From Meandrina meandrites (taxonomy: Eukaryota > Cnidaria > Anthozoa > Scleractinia > Meandrinidae), in contig OY855916.1 of NCBI GenBank assembly GCA_963693305.1, positions 12,420,092 to 12,484,091 on the forward strand: 64,000 nucleotides of DNA, written 5' to 3'. Of this stretch, positions 12,639 to 24,207 are shown in pieces; within the stretch, counting starts at the first letter, position 1; each line of letters starts with the position of its first letter. Made by a program: the position numbers and the translations under genes. A model generated the notes under the pieces. That model was not told the DNA's origin, ran no database searches, and saw only the letters and a list, made by a program, of their open reading frames with translations.

Positions 12639-12684
12639 GGCGAGACCATGGTTTCGATCCTCCAAATGGATCTCATCAGTTGCC
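12639..12684 (-). ncRNA. Hammerhead ribozyme, satellite unit 8
   Basis: Intact core. It is the first ribozyme after CACTA-like copy 2. Confidence 0.85.
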
Positions 12685-13686
12685 GGTAGTTTGTTTTTCG
12701 TACGGAGTCGCTAGTGCAACTCCTACATGTGAGAGAATGTTACACATTCTGCGGCTTGCATTTGGTTTGCGGCTTATATATGAAACCGTACTCGTTAGTT
12801 GGATCGAAATGTTGTGGTGCGTTCTAATTGGTCCTTGCCAGTCCAATCAGGTTGCTGTAGTTTCAATCCGTTTGTTTTTCAAGCTACATGTTGTGTTTTC
12901 TAAAAGGTTTATATATGAAATTTTGAGGTTTTGTGATGTAGAGTCATTTTACGAAAATATAATTTCTTCATATTATTTCCTCCGGATGTTGAGGAATTGT
13001 TAGGTTTAATTTTCGTGTTATTTGGAGTTGACTCTTACAGTTCAGTATTTAATGTGCAACTCAGTGGTTTCACGGTAGAACGGGGCTCTGTCTGAAAAAC
13101 ATCACAGTAGTAAGTAGCAAGGGTTGACAGGCCGCACAACTTCTACCATTGTGAAACATTTCAAAACCTTTTCTATGTTTGCTCTAACGAATACAATCTT
13201 AATTAGATTGATACCCTGTGTATTTCTAAAACGCGATATATGTTTTAATATCAGGAGGCTTATAGGAGTAGAAGAGAGCTCTTGACTGTGTAAACTATAG
13301 CAAATTTACCGAGGTGATATTTGATTTCATGTCAGGCTTACACCCTGTGGAGCTTAAAACACCTTCATAAACTTGCCATATTATTGTAGAGAAGATTTGT
13401 CTAGCTCTGCTCGTTTATATTGCCGAGGCATGTTTTTGGGTTCTCCGGTCATGCAATGTAGCTTACATATAGCTTCAAAGTGTGTTTAGCAGAGATGTTG
13501 TTTTCCTGAAGCAAAGACTGGGTTTCTTGCGTAAATAAGGTAGAACTTTTAGTTTAATAGACGCTTTTAATCCTCCTTTGGTTGTTGTGTGACGATTTGA
13601 CACCACACAAATTGAATATCATAGATTTAACGCAAGTCTTTTGACAGTTTTGCGCGTTGTATATTGCCACTATTAAGTTTTTCTCA

Positions 13687-13732
13687 GGCGAGACCATGGT
13701 TTCGATCCTCCAAATGGATCTCATCAGTTGCC
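13687..13732 (-). ncRNA. Hammerhead ribozyme, satellite unit 9
   Basis: Intact core; 1,048-nt spacing on both sides. Confidence 0.85.
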
Positions 13733-14734
13733 GGTAGTTTGTTTTTCGTACGGAGTCGCTAGTGCAACTCCTACATGTGAGAGAATGTTACACATTCTGC
13801 GGCTTGCATTTGGTTTGCGGCTTATATATGAAACCGTACTCGTTAGTTGGATCGAAATGTTGTGGTGCGTTCTAATTGGTCCTTGCCAGTCCAATCAGGT
13901 TGCTGTAGTTTCGATCCGTTTGTTTTTCAAGCTACGTGTTGTGTTTTCTAAAAGGTTTATATATGAAATTTTGAGGTTTTGTGATGTAGAGTCATTTTAC
14001 GAAAATATAATTTCTTCATATTATTTCCTCCGGATGTTGAGGAATTGTTAGGTTTAATTTTCGTGTTATTTGGAGTTGACTCTTACAGTTCAGTATTTAA
14101 TGTGCAACTCAGTGGTTTCACGGTAGAACGGGGCTCTGTCTGAAAAACATCACAGTAGTAAGTAGCAAGGGTTGACAGGCCGCACAACTTCTACCATTGT
14201 GAAACATTTCAAAACCTTTTCTATGTTTGCTCTAACGAATACAATCTTAATTAGATTGATACCCTGTGTATTTCTAAAACGCGATATACGTTTTAATATC
14301 AGGAGGCTTATAGGAGTAGAAGAGAGCTCTTGACTGTGTAAACTATAGCAAATTTACAGAGGTGATATTTGATTTCATGTCAGGCTTACACCCTGTGGAG
14401 CTTAAAACACCTTCATAAACTTGCCATATTATTGTAGAGAAGATTTGTCTAGCTCTGCTCGTTTATATTGCCGAGGCATGTTTTTGGGTTCTCCGGTCAT
14501 GCAATGTAGCTTACATATAGCTTCAAAGTGTGTTTAGCAGAGATGTTGTTTTCCTGAAGCAAAGACTGGGTTTCTTGCGTAAATAAGGTAGAACTTTTAG
14601 TTTAATAGACGCTTTTAATCCTCCTTTGGTTGTTGTGTGACGATTTGACACCACACAAATTGAATATCATAGATTTAACGCAAGTCTTTTGACAGTTTTG
14701 CGCGTTGTATATTGCCACTATTAAGTTTTTCTCA

Positions 14735-14780
14735 GGCGAGACCATGGTTTCGATCCTCCAAATGGATCTCATCAGTTGCC
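14735..14780 (-). ncRNA. Hammerhead ribozyme, satellite unit 10
   Basis: Intact core. The unit has a private change (aaacgtgatat near 15328). Confidence 0.85.
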
Positions 14781-15782
14781 GGTAGTTTGTTTTTCGTACG
14801 GAGTCGCTAGTGCAACTCCTACATGTGAGAGAATGTTACACATTCTGCGGCTTGCATTTGGTTTGCGGCTTATATATGAAACCGTACTCGTTAGTTGGAT
14901 CGAAATGTTGTGGTGCGTTCTAATTGGTCCTTGCCAGTCCAATCAGGTTGCTGTAGTTTCGATCCGTTTGTTTTTCAAGCTACGTGTTGTGTTTTCTAAA
15001 AGGTTTATATATGAAATTTTGAGGTTTTGTGATGTAGAGTCATTTTACGAAAATATAATTTCTTCATATTATTTCCTCCGGATGTTGAGGAATTGTTAGG
15101 TTTAATTTTCGTGTTATTTGGAGTTGACTCTTACAGTTCAGTATTTAATGTGCAACTCAGTGGTTTCACGGTAGAACGGGGCTCTGTCTGAAAAACATCA
15201 CAGTAGTAAGTAGCAAGGGTTGACAGGCCGCACAACTTCTACCATTGTGAAACATTTCAAAACCTTTTCTATGTTTGCTCTAACGAATACAATCTTAATT
15301 AGATTGATACCCTGTGTATTTCTAAAACGTGATATACGTTTTAATATCAGGAGGCTTATAGCAGTAGAAGAGAGCTCTTGACTGTGTAAACTATAGCAAA
15401 TTTACAGAGGTGATATTTGATTTCATGTCAGGCTTACACCCTGTGGAGCTTAAAACACCTTCATAAACTTGCCATATTATTGTAGAGAAGATTTGTCTAG
15501 CTCTGCTCGTTTATATTGCCGAGGCATGTTTTTGGGTTCTCTGGTCGTGCAATGTAGCTTACATATAGCTTCAAAGTGTGTTTAGCAGAGATGTTGTTTG
15601 CCTGAAGCAAAGACTGTGTTTCTTGCGTAAATAAAGTAGAACTATTAGGATAATAGACGCTTTTAATCCTCCTTTGGTTGTTGTGTGACGATTTGACACC
15701 ACACAAATTGAATATCATAGATTTAACGCAAGTCTTTTGACAGTTTTGCGCGTTGTATATTGCCACTATTAAGTTTTTCTCA

Positions 15783-15828
15783 GGCGAGACCATGGTTTCG
15801 ATCCTCCAAATGGATCTCATCAGTTGCC
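15783..15828 (-). ncRNA. Hammerhead ribozyme, satellite unit 11
   Basis: Intact core. It starts the second copy of the trimeric higher-order repeat. Confidence 0.85.
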
Positions 15829-16830
15829 GGTAGTTTGTTTTTCGTACGGAGTCGCTAGTGCAACTCCTACATGTGAGAGAATGTTACACATTCTGCGGCT
15901 TGCATTTGGTTTGCGGCTTATATATGAAACCGTACTCGTTAGTTGGATCGAAATGTTGTGGTGCGTTCTAATTGGTCCTTGCCAGTCCAATCAGGTTGCT
16001 GTAGTTTCAATCCGTTTGTTTTTCAAGCTACATGTTGTGTTTTCTAAAAGGTTTATATATGAAATTTTGAGGTTTTGTGATGTAGAGTCATTTTACGAAA
16101 ATATAATTTCTTCATATTATTTCCTCCGGATGTTGAGGAATTGTTAGGTTTAATTTTCGTGTTATTTGGAGTTGACTCTTACAGTTCAGTATTTAATGTG
16201 CAACTCAGTGGTTTCACGGTAGAACGGGGCTCTGTCTGAAAAACATCACAGTAGTAAGTAGCAAGGGTTGACAGGCCGCACAACTTCTACCATTGTGAAA
16301 CATTTCAAAACCTTTTCTATGTTTGCTCTAACGAATACAATCTTAATTAGATTGATACCCTGTGTATTTCTAAAACGCGATATATGTTTTAATATCAGGA
16401 GGCTTATAGGAGTAGAAGAGAGCTCTTGACTGTGTAAACTATAGCAAATTTACCGAGGTGATATTTGATTTTATGTCAGGCTTACACCCTGTGGAGCTTA
16501 AAACACCTTCATAAACTTGCCATATTATTGTAGAGAAGATTTGTCTAGCTCTGCTCGTTTATATTGCCGAGGCATGTTTTTGGGTTCTCCGGTCATGCAA
16601 TGTAGCTTACATATAGCTTCAAAGTGTGTTTAGCAGAGATGTTGTTTTCCTGAAGCAAAGACTGGGTTTCTTGCGTAAATAAGGTAGAACTTTTAGTTTA
16701 ATAGACGCTTTTAATCCTCCTTTGGTTGTTGTGTGACGATTTGACACCACACAAATTGAATATCATAGATTTAACGCAAGTCTTTTGACAGTTTTGCGCG
16801 TTGTATATTGCCACTATTAAGTTTTTCTCA

Positions 16831-16876
16831 GGCGAGACCATGGTTTCGATCCTCCAAATGGATCTCATCAGTTGCC
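16831..16876 (-). ncRNA. Hammerhead ribozyme, satellite unit 12
   Basis: Intact core; identical to the 13687 copy across the motif. Confidence 0.85.
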
Positions 16877-17878
16877 GGTAGTTTGTTTTTCGTACGGAGT
16901 CGCTAGTGCAACTCCTACATGTGAGAGAATGTTACACATTCTGCGGCTTGCATTTGGTTTGCGGCTTATATATGAAACCGTACTCGTTAGTTGGATCGAA
17001 ATGTTGTGGTGCGTTCTAATTGGTCCTTGCCAGTCCAATCAGGTTGCTGTAGTTTCGATCCGTTTGTTTTTCAAGCTACGTGTTGTGTTTTCTAAAAGGT
17101 TTATATATGAAATTTTGAGGTTTTGTGATGTAGAGTCATTTTACGAAAATATAATTTCTTCATATTATTTCCTCCGGATGTTGAGGAATTGTTAGGTTTA
17201 ATTTTCGTGTTATTTGGAGTTGACTCTTACAGTTCAGTATTTAATGTGCAACTCAGTGGTTTCACGGTAGAACGGGGCTCTGTCTGAAAAACATCACAGT
17301 AGTAAGTAGCAAGGGTTGACAGGCCGCACAACTTCTACCATTGTGAAACATTTCAAAACCTTTTCTATGTTTGCTCTAACGAATACAATCTTAATTAGAT
17401 TGATACCCTGTGTATTTCTAAAACGCGATATACGTTTTAATATCAGGAGGCTTATAGGAGTAGAAGAGAGCTCTTGACTGTGTAAACTATAGCAAATTTA
17501 CAGAGGTGATATTTGATTTCATGTCAGGCTTACACCCTGTGGAGCTTAAAACACCTTCATAAACTTGCCATATTATTGTAGAGAAGATTTGTCTAGCTCT
17601 GCTCGTTTATATTGCCGAGGCATGTTTTTGGGTTCTCCGGTCATGCAATGTAGCTTACATATAGCTTCAAAGTGTGTTTAGCAGAGATGTTGTTTTCCTG
17701 AAGCAAAGACTGGGTTTCTTGCGTAAATAAGGTAGAACTTTTAGTTTAATAGACGCTTTTAATCCTCCTTTGGTTGTTGTGTGACGATTTGACACCACAC
17801 AAATTGAATATCATAGATTTAACGCAAGTCTTTTGACAGTTTTGCGCGTTGTATATTGCCACTATTAAGTTTTTCTCA

Positions 17879-17924
17879 GGCGAGACCATGGTTTCGATCC
17901 TCCAAATGGATCTCATCAGTTGCC
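17879..17924 (-). ncRNA. Hammerhead ribozyme, satellite unit 13
   Basis: Intact core. The hairpin just upstream in the RNA has one pair disturbed (tacagagtcg in place of tacggagtcg at 17941). Confidence 0.85.
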
Positions 17925-18926
17925 GGTAGTTTGTTTTTCGTACAGAGTCGCTAGTGCAACTCCTACATGTGAGAGAATGTTACACATTCTGCGGCTTGCA
18001 TTTGGTTTGCGGCTTATATATGAAACCGTACTCGTTAGTTGGATCGAAATGTTGTGGTGCGTTCTAATTGGTCCTTGCCAGTCCAATCAGGTTGCTGTAG
18101 TTTCGATCCGTTTGTTTTTCAAGCTACGTGTTGTGTTTTCTAAAAGGTTTATATATGAAATTTTGAGGTTTTGTGATGTAGAGTCATTTTACGAAAATAT
18201 AATTTCTTCATATTATTTCCTCCGGATGTTGAGGAATTGTTAGGTTTAATTTTCGTGTTATTTGGAGTTGACTCTTACAGTTCAGTATTTAATGTGCAAC
18301 TCAGTGGTTTCACGGTAGAACGGGGCTCTGTCTGAAAAACATCACAGTAGTAAGTAGCAAGGGTTGACAGGCCGCACAACTTCTACCATTGTGAAACATT
18401 TCAAAACCTTTTCTATGTTTGCTCTAACGAATACAATCTTAATTAGATTGATACCCTGTGTATTTCTAAAACGCGATATACGTTTTAATATCAGGAGGCT
18501 TATAGCAGTAGAAGAGAGCTCTTGACTGTGTAAACTATAGCAAATTTACAGAGGTGATATTTGATTTCATGTCAGGCTTACACCCTGTGGAGCTTAAAAC
18601 ACCTTCATAAACTTGCCATATTATTGTAGAGAAGATTTGTCTAGCTCTGCTCGTTTATATTGCCGAGGCATGTTTTTGGGTTCTCTGGTCGTGCAATGTA
18701 GCTTACATATAGCTTCAAAGTGTGTTTAGCAGAGATGTTGTTTGCCTGAAGCAAAGACTGTGTTTCTTGCGTAAATAAAGTAGAACTATTAGGATAATAG
18801 ACGCTTTTAATCCTCCTTTGGTTGTTGTGTGACGATTTGACACCACACAAATTGAATATCATAGATTTAACGCAAGTCTTTTGACAGTTTTGCGCGTTGT
18901 ATATTGCCACTATTAAGTTTTTCTCA

Positions 18927-18972
18927 GGCGAGACCATGGTTTCGATCCTCCAAATGGATCTCATCAGTTGCC
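18927..18972 (-). ncRNA. Hammerhead ribozyme, satellite unit 14
   Basis: Intact core. The monomer between this site and the one at 24540 is interrupted by the LTR element: 5,613 = 1,048 + 4,560 + 5. Confidence 0.85.
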
Positions 18973-19642
18973 GGTAGTTTGTTTTTCGTACGGAGTCGCT
19001 AGTGCAACTCCTACATGTGAGAGAATGTTACACATTCTGCGGCTTGCATTTGGTTTGCGGCTTATATATGAAACCGTACTCGTTAGTTGGATCGAAATGT
19101 TGTGGTGCGTTCTAATTGGTCCTTGCCAGTCCAATCAGGTTGCTGTAGTTTCGATCCGTTTGTTTTTCAAGCTACGTGTTGTGTTTTCTAAAAGGTTTAT
19201 ATATGAAATTTTGAGGTTTTGTGATGTAGAGTCATTTTACGAAAATATAATTTCTTCATATTATTTCCTCCGGATGTTGAGGAATTGTTAGGTTTAATTT
19301 TCGTGTTATTTGGAGTTGACTCTTACAGTTCAGTATTTAATGTGCAACTCAGTGGTTTCACGGTAGAACGGGGCTCTGTCTGAAAAACATCACAGTAGTA
19401 AGTAGCAAGGGTTGACAGGCCGCACAACTTCTACCATTGTGAAACATTTCAAAACCTTTTCTATGTTTGCTCTAACGAATACAATCTTAATTAGATTGAT
19501 ACCCTGTGTATTTCTAAAACGCGATATATGTTTTAATATCAGGAGGCTTATAGGAGTAGAAGAGAGCTCTTGACTGTGTAAACTATAGCAAATTTACCGA
19601 GGTGATATTTGATTTCATGTCAGGCTTACACCCTGTGGAGCT

Positions 19643-19647
19643 TAAAA
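19643..19647. repeat. Target-site duplication, left
   Basis: TAAAA immediately before the 5' LTR, matched by TAAAA at 24208-24212. Confidence 0.9.
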
Positions 19648-19815
19648 TGTTATGTAATTAGCCCCTTGGGAGTTAAATAACTCTGTGGAACTAGTTAATA
19701 TTCATAGTCATATAAGACCGCGTGCATGTAAATTTCAAGTCAGTTCTGTTTAGTTTTTTCTGCATTAAAGTTTGTTTACTTTTAGAAGAGAGTCGTTTCG
19801 CTTGAGAATACAACA
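19648..19815 (+). repeat. 5' LTR (168 bp)
   Basis: Begins TGTTATG and ends ACAACA. A TATAAG box sits at 19711-19716, a plausible Pol II core promoter for the element. Confidence 0.93.
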
Positions 19816-19817
19816 AT

Positions 19818-19828
19818 TGGCGACGAGG
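19818..19828 (+). promoter_or_regulatory. Primer-binding site, tRNA-Ser type
   Basis: TGGCGACGAGG starts 2 bp after the 5' LTR. Its complement ends in CGTCGCCA, matching the 3' end of eukaryotic tRNA-Ser whose acceptor starts GACGAGG. The tRNA match is from general knowledge; no tRNA gene lies in the window. Confidence 0.75.
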
Positions 19829-22800
19829 ATGACGGAAACGTCGGAAGCAACAGCGCAGCCAAATATCGTGGTACATCCATCGTATTTAGGGCGTATTGAG
19901 GAGTTTACGCCGGGGAGCGACTGGAAACATTATGTGGAGCGACTCGAAATGTTCTTCGAAGTAAACAGTGTGCCGACAGACAAGCGTGTACCGAGCATAC
20001 TTACCTTGATGGGTAGTAAAATGTATGCTTTATTGAGGTCCATTGCAGCGCCGAGGAAACCGAAGGATTTAAGTTTTACGGAAATCGTGGATACTCTGGC
20101 ACAGCATGTGGATCCAAAGCCGATAATTATCGCAGAAAGGTACAAGTTTCACAAAGCTGAACAGGAAGAGTCGGAGTCTGTTAGGCAGTACCTCGCCAAG
20201 CTACAAAAGTTAGCAGAAACTTTCGAATTTGGTGCATATCGCGAGGAAGCTATTCGAGATCGGTTTGTTTGTGGTTTGCGTTCGCAGGCAATTCAACGCA
20301 AGTTGCTGGCCGAAGCGACGTTGACATTACAAACCGCCATGGAGAAAGCCGTTGCTTCTGAATTAACGGAAAAGGAAGCCTCAGGATTTCACGGTGATTC
20401 ACACGATGTTAAGAAAGTGGAAGGAACCTTTCCCGAATGTTTCAGATGTGGAAAAACTAACCATTCTGCTGAGAAGTGTTTTCATCGCAACGCACGATGT
20501 CACGGATGCCAGAAAACGGGTCATATTGTTATGAAGTGCCCGGAGAAGCATGCATCGAAGGCCAAGGGTGGAGAAACTAAGAGAAATAAGAAAAAGAAGA
20601 AAAAGAAACCCGGTGGAATCCATAGTGTTGAAGAGGCTGACACGATGGCCGAAACAGTGGATAAAACCTCGTGGCCAATGTTTACCGTAGTCGATTCTCA
20701 GGGGAGGTGTAAAGAATTGATTGTGCCGATGCTGATTAATGGCAAGTCAGTGGACATGGAGCTGGATACTGGTGCCTCTGTGACAATCATTCCGAACAAT
20801 GTATGGACTGATGTACTGGCAGCGAGGTCCTTGCAGCAAACTGACGTGAAGTTGCGCAGTTATTCAGGGCATGAAATCCCAGTTGTTGGAGAGGCCAAGG
20901 TCCAGGTGTCGTATGGTGATCAGCAAGCCTGCCTTCCAGTTATTGTCACTGCCGGTGATGGTCCAGCACTTATGGGACGGAATTGGAAGCAGATCAAACA
21001 CATTTCCCAGGAACCGTGTGACAAAGTTGAGGATCTGGTTTCTAAGTACGCGTCACTGTTTGATGGAGGTCTGGGCACGATCAAGGGAGTGACCGCTCAT
21101 CTCAAGCTCAAGGAAAATGCCACTCCCCAGTTCTTTAAGCCAAGACCTGTTCCTTTCGCCTTGAAAGAGAAGATTGCAGAGGAACTCAAGAGGTTGGAAA
21201 GACTTGGTGTTTTGGAGAAGGTGGAATTCTCAGATTGGGCTACGCCAATCGTGCCAGTTCTAAAGCCCGATGGCTCAGTACGGATCTGCGGCGATTATAA
21301 GGTCACTATAAACCCAGTGTTGGACGTACCTGAGTACCCCATGCCAACGGCTGAAGAGTTATTTACGCAGCTGAATGGCGGCGAGAAGTTCTCCAAACTT
21401 GATTTGTCCTCTGCATATCAACAAGTGTTGTTGGATGGAGAATCCAGGCAATATGTCACGATTAATACTCATCTGGGACTGTACCGTTATACGCGCCTAC
21501 CATTTGGAGTGGCGGCAAGTCCAGCCATTTTCCAGCAAACAATGGACTCTATCATGAGTGGCCTTAATGGAGTTGGTGGCATCCTGGATGATTTAATTGT
21601 TACTGGTCCGAATGACAAGGAGCATCTTTGCAACTTGGAGGGTACTCTGAAACGTTTGGACAGTATGGGTGTGAAATTGAAGAGCTCAAAATGTGTGTTT
21701 ATGAAGCCTTCAGTTGAGTATTTTGCGTTTGTGGTGGATAGAGATGGAATCCATCCTTCTCCGCGCAAAGTACAAGCCATCCAAGAAGTTCCTGAGCCGC
21801 AGAATGTAACGGAACTGAAATCTTTCTTGGGGGTCGTGAATTATTATCGTAAATTCATTCCCGATATGTCAACTATTGTTCACCCGCTGAATCGCTTGTT
21901 GATGTTCGATGCACCCTGGTCCTGGACGAATGCTTGTCAAAAAGCGTTTGAGAAGTTGAAAGAATTGCTCCTTGACTCACCTTTGTTGGCCCACTATGAC
22001 CCGGATCAACCAGTTCGTTTGGCTGTCGACGCTTCATCATTTGGTTTGGGAGCTGTTTTGTCACATGTCTCAGATGATGGAGAAGAAAGACCAATCGCGT
22101 ACGCATCTCGCAGTCTCTCAGCAAGTGAGCAGAACTATTCCATGATCGAGAAAGAAGCTCTGGCGGTTGTGTTTGGCATTAAAAAGTTCCATCAGTACCT
22201 GTTTGGAAGACGCTTTTCTTTGCTTACGGACCACAGGCCGCTCACCTTGTTGCTTGGTCCAAAACGTGGTATTCCTGTGTTGGCAGCGTCCCGCCTGCAA
22301 CGTTGGGCTATTCAGTTGTCAGCTTATCAGTATGACATAGAATACCGGGCTTCCAAGGATCATGCCAACGCCGATGCACTGTCTCGATTGCCAAGAAAGG
22401 TCGTGGAAGAGCCAGATGATTGGAGTATCGAGGCTGATCAAGTGAATCGCGTTCAAATGGAACGAGCACCAATCACGGTGTCTCAAATCCGCGAGGCCAC
22501 GCGTGGGGATCCCGTTCTCTCTCGGGCGATGTATAGCATGTTGCATGGTTGGCCAGCGGAAAATGGTATCCCAGAAGAGTTGAAGATTTATTTCAATAAA
22601 CAAGACGAGTTCACCGTTGAAGACGGATGCATCCTTCGTGGTACCAGAGTTGTGATTCCTGCGAAATATCAAGCTGCTGTTTTGTCGGAGTTGCATTTGA
22701 ATCATCCTGGAATGGTCCGCATGAAGTCCCTAGCCAGATTGCATGTGTGGTGGCCCAGTCTTGATCACGATGTTGAACAAACAGTGCGAGATTGCCACGC

Positions 22801-23887
22801 ATGTCAAGCAAATCGCAGTAAGAGCCCTCTGAAAGTCAGCAATCCTTGGATCTGGCCCACCCGACCTTGGCAGAGAATTCATGTCGATTTTGTCGGTCCA
22901 TTTAATGGTCAGATGTTCCTGCTCGTAGTGGATGCAACGTCAAAGTGGATTGAAGTTTTCCCTATGTCTTCGACCACTGCATCAGCGACCATTCAAGCTC
23001 TGCGTTTCCTGTTTGCAACTCATGGTTTGCCAGAGGAGGTGGTCTCGGATAACGGTCCCCAGTTTGTGGCACTGGAAATGAAAGAATTTCTGAAGTCAAA
23101 TGGAATTCGTCATTGCCTATCCTCGCCTTATCATCCAGCCTCAAATGGTGAAGTCGAGCGAGCTGTGAGAACCTTCAAAGAGTCAATGAAAACCACGAAA
23201 GTTGAGCCGGGAACACAAGCAGAGAAATTGGCACGTTTCCTTTTGGGTTATCGTTCCACCCCACATACGGCCACTGGGTGCACTCCAGCTGAACTCTTGA
23301 TGGGGCGAAGAATTCGCACTCGGATGGACATTATACATCCAGATTTGTCAGCTAGAATGTCTGAGAAGTCCAAATTGGCGGACCACACAACTCGTCGTGT
23401 CTTCTTACCTGGAGACCCAGTCTTGGTGAAGGATTATCGAAATCGCGAGCGGCCATGGATCAAAGGTGTTATTCAAGATCGCTTGGGGCCTGTCACCTAC
23501 AGAGTTATGGTCGGAGACTTGTTTTGGAAACGACACGTTGATCAACTTCGATCTCTAGCTGGTTCGAAAGTGGCTGAAACTGAAACAACGGCCGAGACTC
23601 CGAAAGATGATAACGCTTATCCTGAAGTTGTTCCATTACAGCAACCCGACCGTCCGCCTAGTGAAACTTCAGCCGCGCAGGCAGATTTGAATGATTTCCC
23701 GCCAAGCCCTCGCAACATGCCATCCTTGGTACCAGTCCCCGCACCTGAGGAGCCTGATTTATCTTCTGCGCCACAACCGCAGATGCCGGAAGTGACTAAA
23801 ACTGAAGAACCTGCCGAAATTCCTGTTTCAAGGCGTTATCCAACCAGAGTTCGTAGTAAACCAAAACGATTAATTGAAGAAATGTAA
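19829..23887 (+). CDS. Gag-Pol polyprotein of Mag-like Ty3/Gypsy element
   Basis: An uninterrupted 1,352-codon frame. The first ATG after the primer site (19829) is preferred over in-frame upstream sequence inside the LTR. Order of domains: Gag; two CCHC zinc knuckles (CFRCGKTNHSAEKC from residue 204, then CHGCQKTGHIVMKC); a lysine-rich stretch; aspartic protease DTGAS (313-317); reverse transcriptase with LPFGVAASP and the catalytic pair D587/D588; RNase H (VDAS with D734, then TDHRPL and ANADALSRLP); integrase with an HHCC zinc region (about 955-993) and D1020, D1074, E1110 in exact D-D(35)-E spacing; GPVTYRV and WKRHVDQLR near the C-terminus. The usual Y of the YxDD box is isoleucine here (GILDD), which may weaken polymerase activity although all frames are open. 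It makes the particle, copies the RNA and inserts the DNA. Confidence 0.95.
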   Translation: MTETSEATAQPNIVVHPSYLGRIEEFTPGSDWKHYVERLEMFFEVNSVPTDKRVPSILTLMGSKMYALLRSIAAPRKPKDLSFTEIVDTLAQHVDPKPIIIAERYKFHKAEQEESESVRQYLAKLQKLAETFEFGAYREEAIRDRFVCGLRSQAIQRKLLAEATLTLQTAMEKAVASELTEKEASGFHGDSHDVKKVEGTFPECFRCGKTNHSAEKCFHRNARCHGCQKTGHIVMKCPEKHASKAKGGETKRNKKKKKKKPGGIHSVEEADTMAETVDKTSWPMFTVVDSQGRCKELIVPMLINGKSVDMELDTGASVTIIPNNVWTDVLAARSLQQTDVKLRSYSGHEIPVVGEAKVQVSYGDQQACLPVIVTAGDGPALMGRNWKQIKHISQEPCDKVEDLVSKYASLFDGGLGTIKGVTAHLKLKENATPQFFKPRPVPFALKEKIAEELKRLERLGVLEKVEFSDWATPIVPVLKPDGSVRICGDYKVTINPVLDVPEYPMPTAEELFTQLNGGEKFSKLDLSSAYQQVLLDGESRQYVTINTHLGLYRYTRLPFGVAASPAIFQQTMDSIMSGLNGVGGILDDLIVTGPNDKEHLCNLEGTLKRLDSMGVKLKSSKCVFMKPSVEYFAFVVDRDGIHPSPRKVQAIQEVPEPQNVTELKSFLGVVNYYRKFIPDMSTIVHPLNRLLMFDAPWSWTNACQKAFEKLKELLLDSPLLAHYDPDQPVRLAVDASSFGLGAVLSHVSDDGEERPIAYASRSLSASEQNYSMIEKEALAVVFGIKKFHQYLFGRRFSLLTDHRPLTLLLGPKRGIPVLAASRLQRWAIQLSAYQYDIEYRASKDHANADALSRLPRKVVEEPDDWSIEADQVNRVQMERAPITVSQIREATRGDPVLSRAMYSMLHGWPAENGIPEELKIYFNKQDEFTVEDGCILRGTRVVIPAKYQAAVLSELHLNHPGMVRMKSLARLHVWWPSLDHDVEQTVRDCHACQANRSKSPLKVSNPWIWPTRPWQRIHVDFVGPFNGQMFLLVVDATSKWIEVFPMSSTTASATIQALRFLFATHGLPEEVVSDNGPQFVALEMKEFLKSNGIRHCLSSPYHPASNGEVERAVRTFKESMKTTKVEPGTQAEKLARFLLGYRSTPHTATGCTPAELLMGRRIRTRMDIIHPDLSARMSEKSKLADHTTRRVFLPGDPVLVKDYRNRERPWIKGVIQDRLGPVTYRVMVGDLFWKRHVDQLRSLAGSKVAETETTAETPKDDNAYPEVVPLQQPDRPPSETSAAQADLNDFPPSPRNMPSLVPVPAPEEPDLSSAPQPQMPEVTKTEEPAEIPVSRRYPTRVRSKPKRLIEEM

Positions 23888-24030
23888 TTCAATGCGTTAT
23901 TAGCAGTCTGAAAGGTTTAATGGAAGTAAGGTATCAAAGAAGACATTTTTGGACATTGTTTAGGGACCTGAACTGCAGTTAACTTAATTTAATATAATTT
24001 CGATTAACCGAATAAATTTTTCATTTGTGT

Positions 24031-24039
24031 GGGAGGAAG
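24031..24039 (+). promoter_or_regulatory. Polypurine tract
   Basis: GGGAGGAAG abuts the 3' LTR and is the expected plus-strand primer. An AATAAA occurs just upstream near 24010. Confidence 0.8.
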
Positions 24040-24207
24040 TGTTATGTAATTAGCCCCTTGGGAGTTAAATAACTCTGTGGAACTAGTCAATATTCATAGT
24101 CATATAAGACCGCGTGCATGTAAATTTCAAGTCAGTTCTGTTTAGTTTTTTCTGCATTAAAGTTCGTTTACTTTTAGAAGAGAGTCGTTTCGCTTGAGAA
24201 TACAACA
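24040..24207 (+). repeat. 3' LTR (168 bp)
   Basis: Matches the 5' LTR except for two substitutions noticed. The TATA box is at the same offset (24103). Confidence 0.93.

Larger units (their letters stand above)
12335..19647 (-). repeat. Hammerhead satellite block C
   Basis: Seven units with landmarks at 12680, 13728, 14776, 15824, 16872, 17920 and 18968, all spaced exactly 1,048 bp. Subtypes follow an H-R-R order that repeats (12680/13728/14776, then 15824/16872/17920), a trimeric higher-order repeat of 3,144 bp. The block is cut by the LTR element inserted after 19647. Confidence 0.9.
19648..24207 (+). mobile_element. Full-length Ty3/Gypsy LTR retrotransposon (Mag-like)
   Basis: A complete 4,560-bp element: 168-bp LTRs (TG...CA), 5-bp target duplication, tRNA-Ser-type primer site, one fused gag-pol frame, polypurine tract. 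I counted two LTR differences (AGTTAA/AGTCAA; AGTTTG/AGTTCG), so insertion is fairly recent. It lies inside a satellite unit, with its plus strand opposite the satellite's ribozyme strand. Short LTRs, two zinc knuckles, a single frame, tRNA-Ser priming and a WKRHVDQLR tail fit the Mag lineage. Confidence 0.93.

Noticed and set aside
19772..19828. Upstream in-frame extension of the Gag-Pol frame
   Set aside because: Lies in the LTR and primer-binding site with no ATG; the ATG at 19829 is the sensible start.
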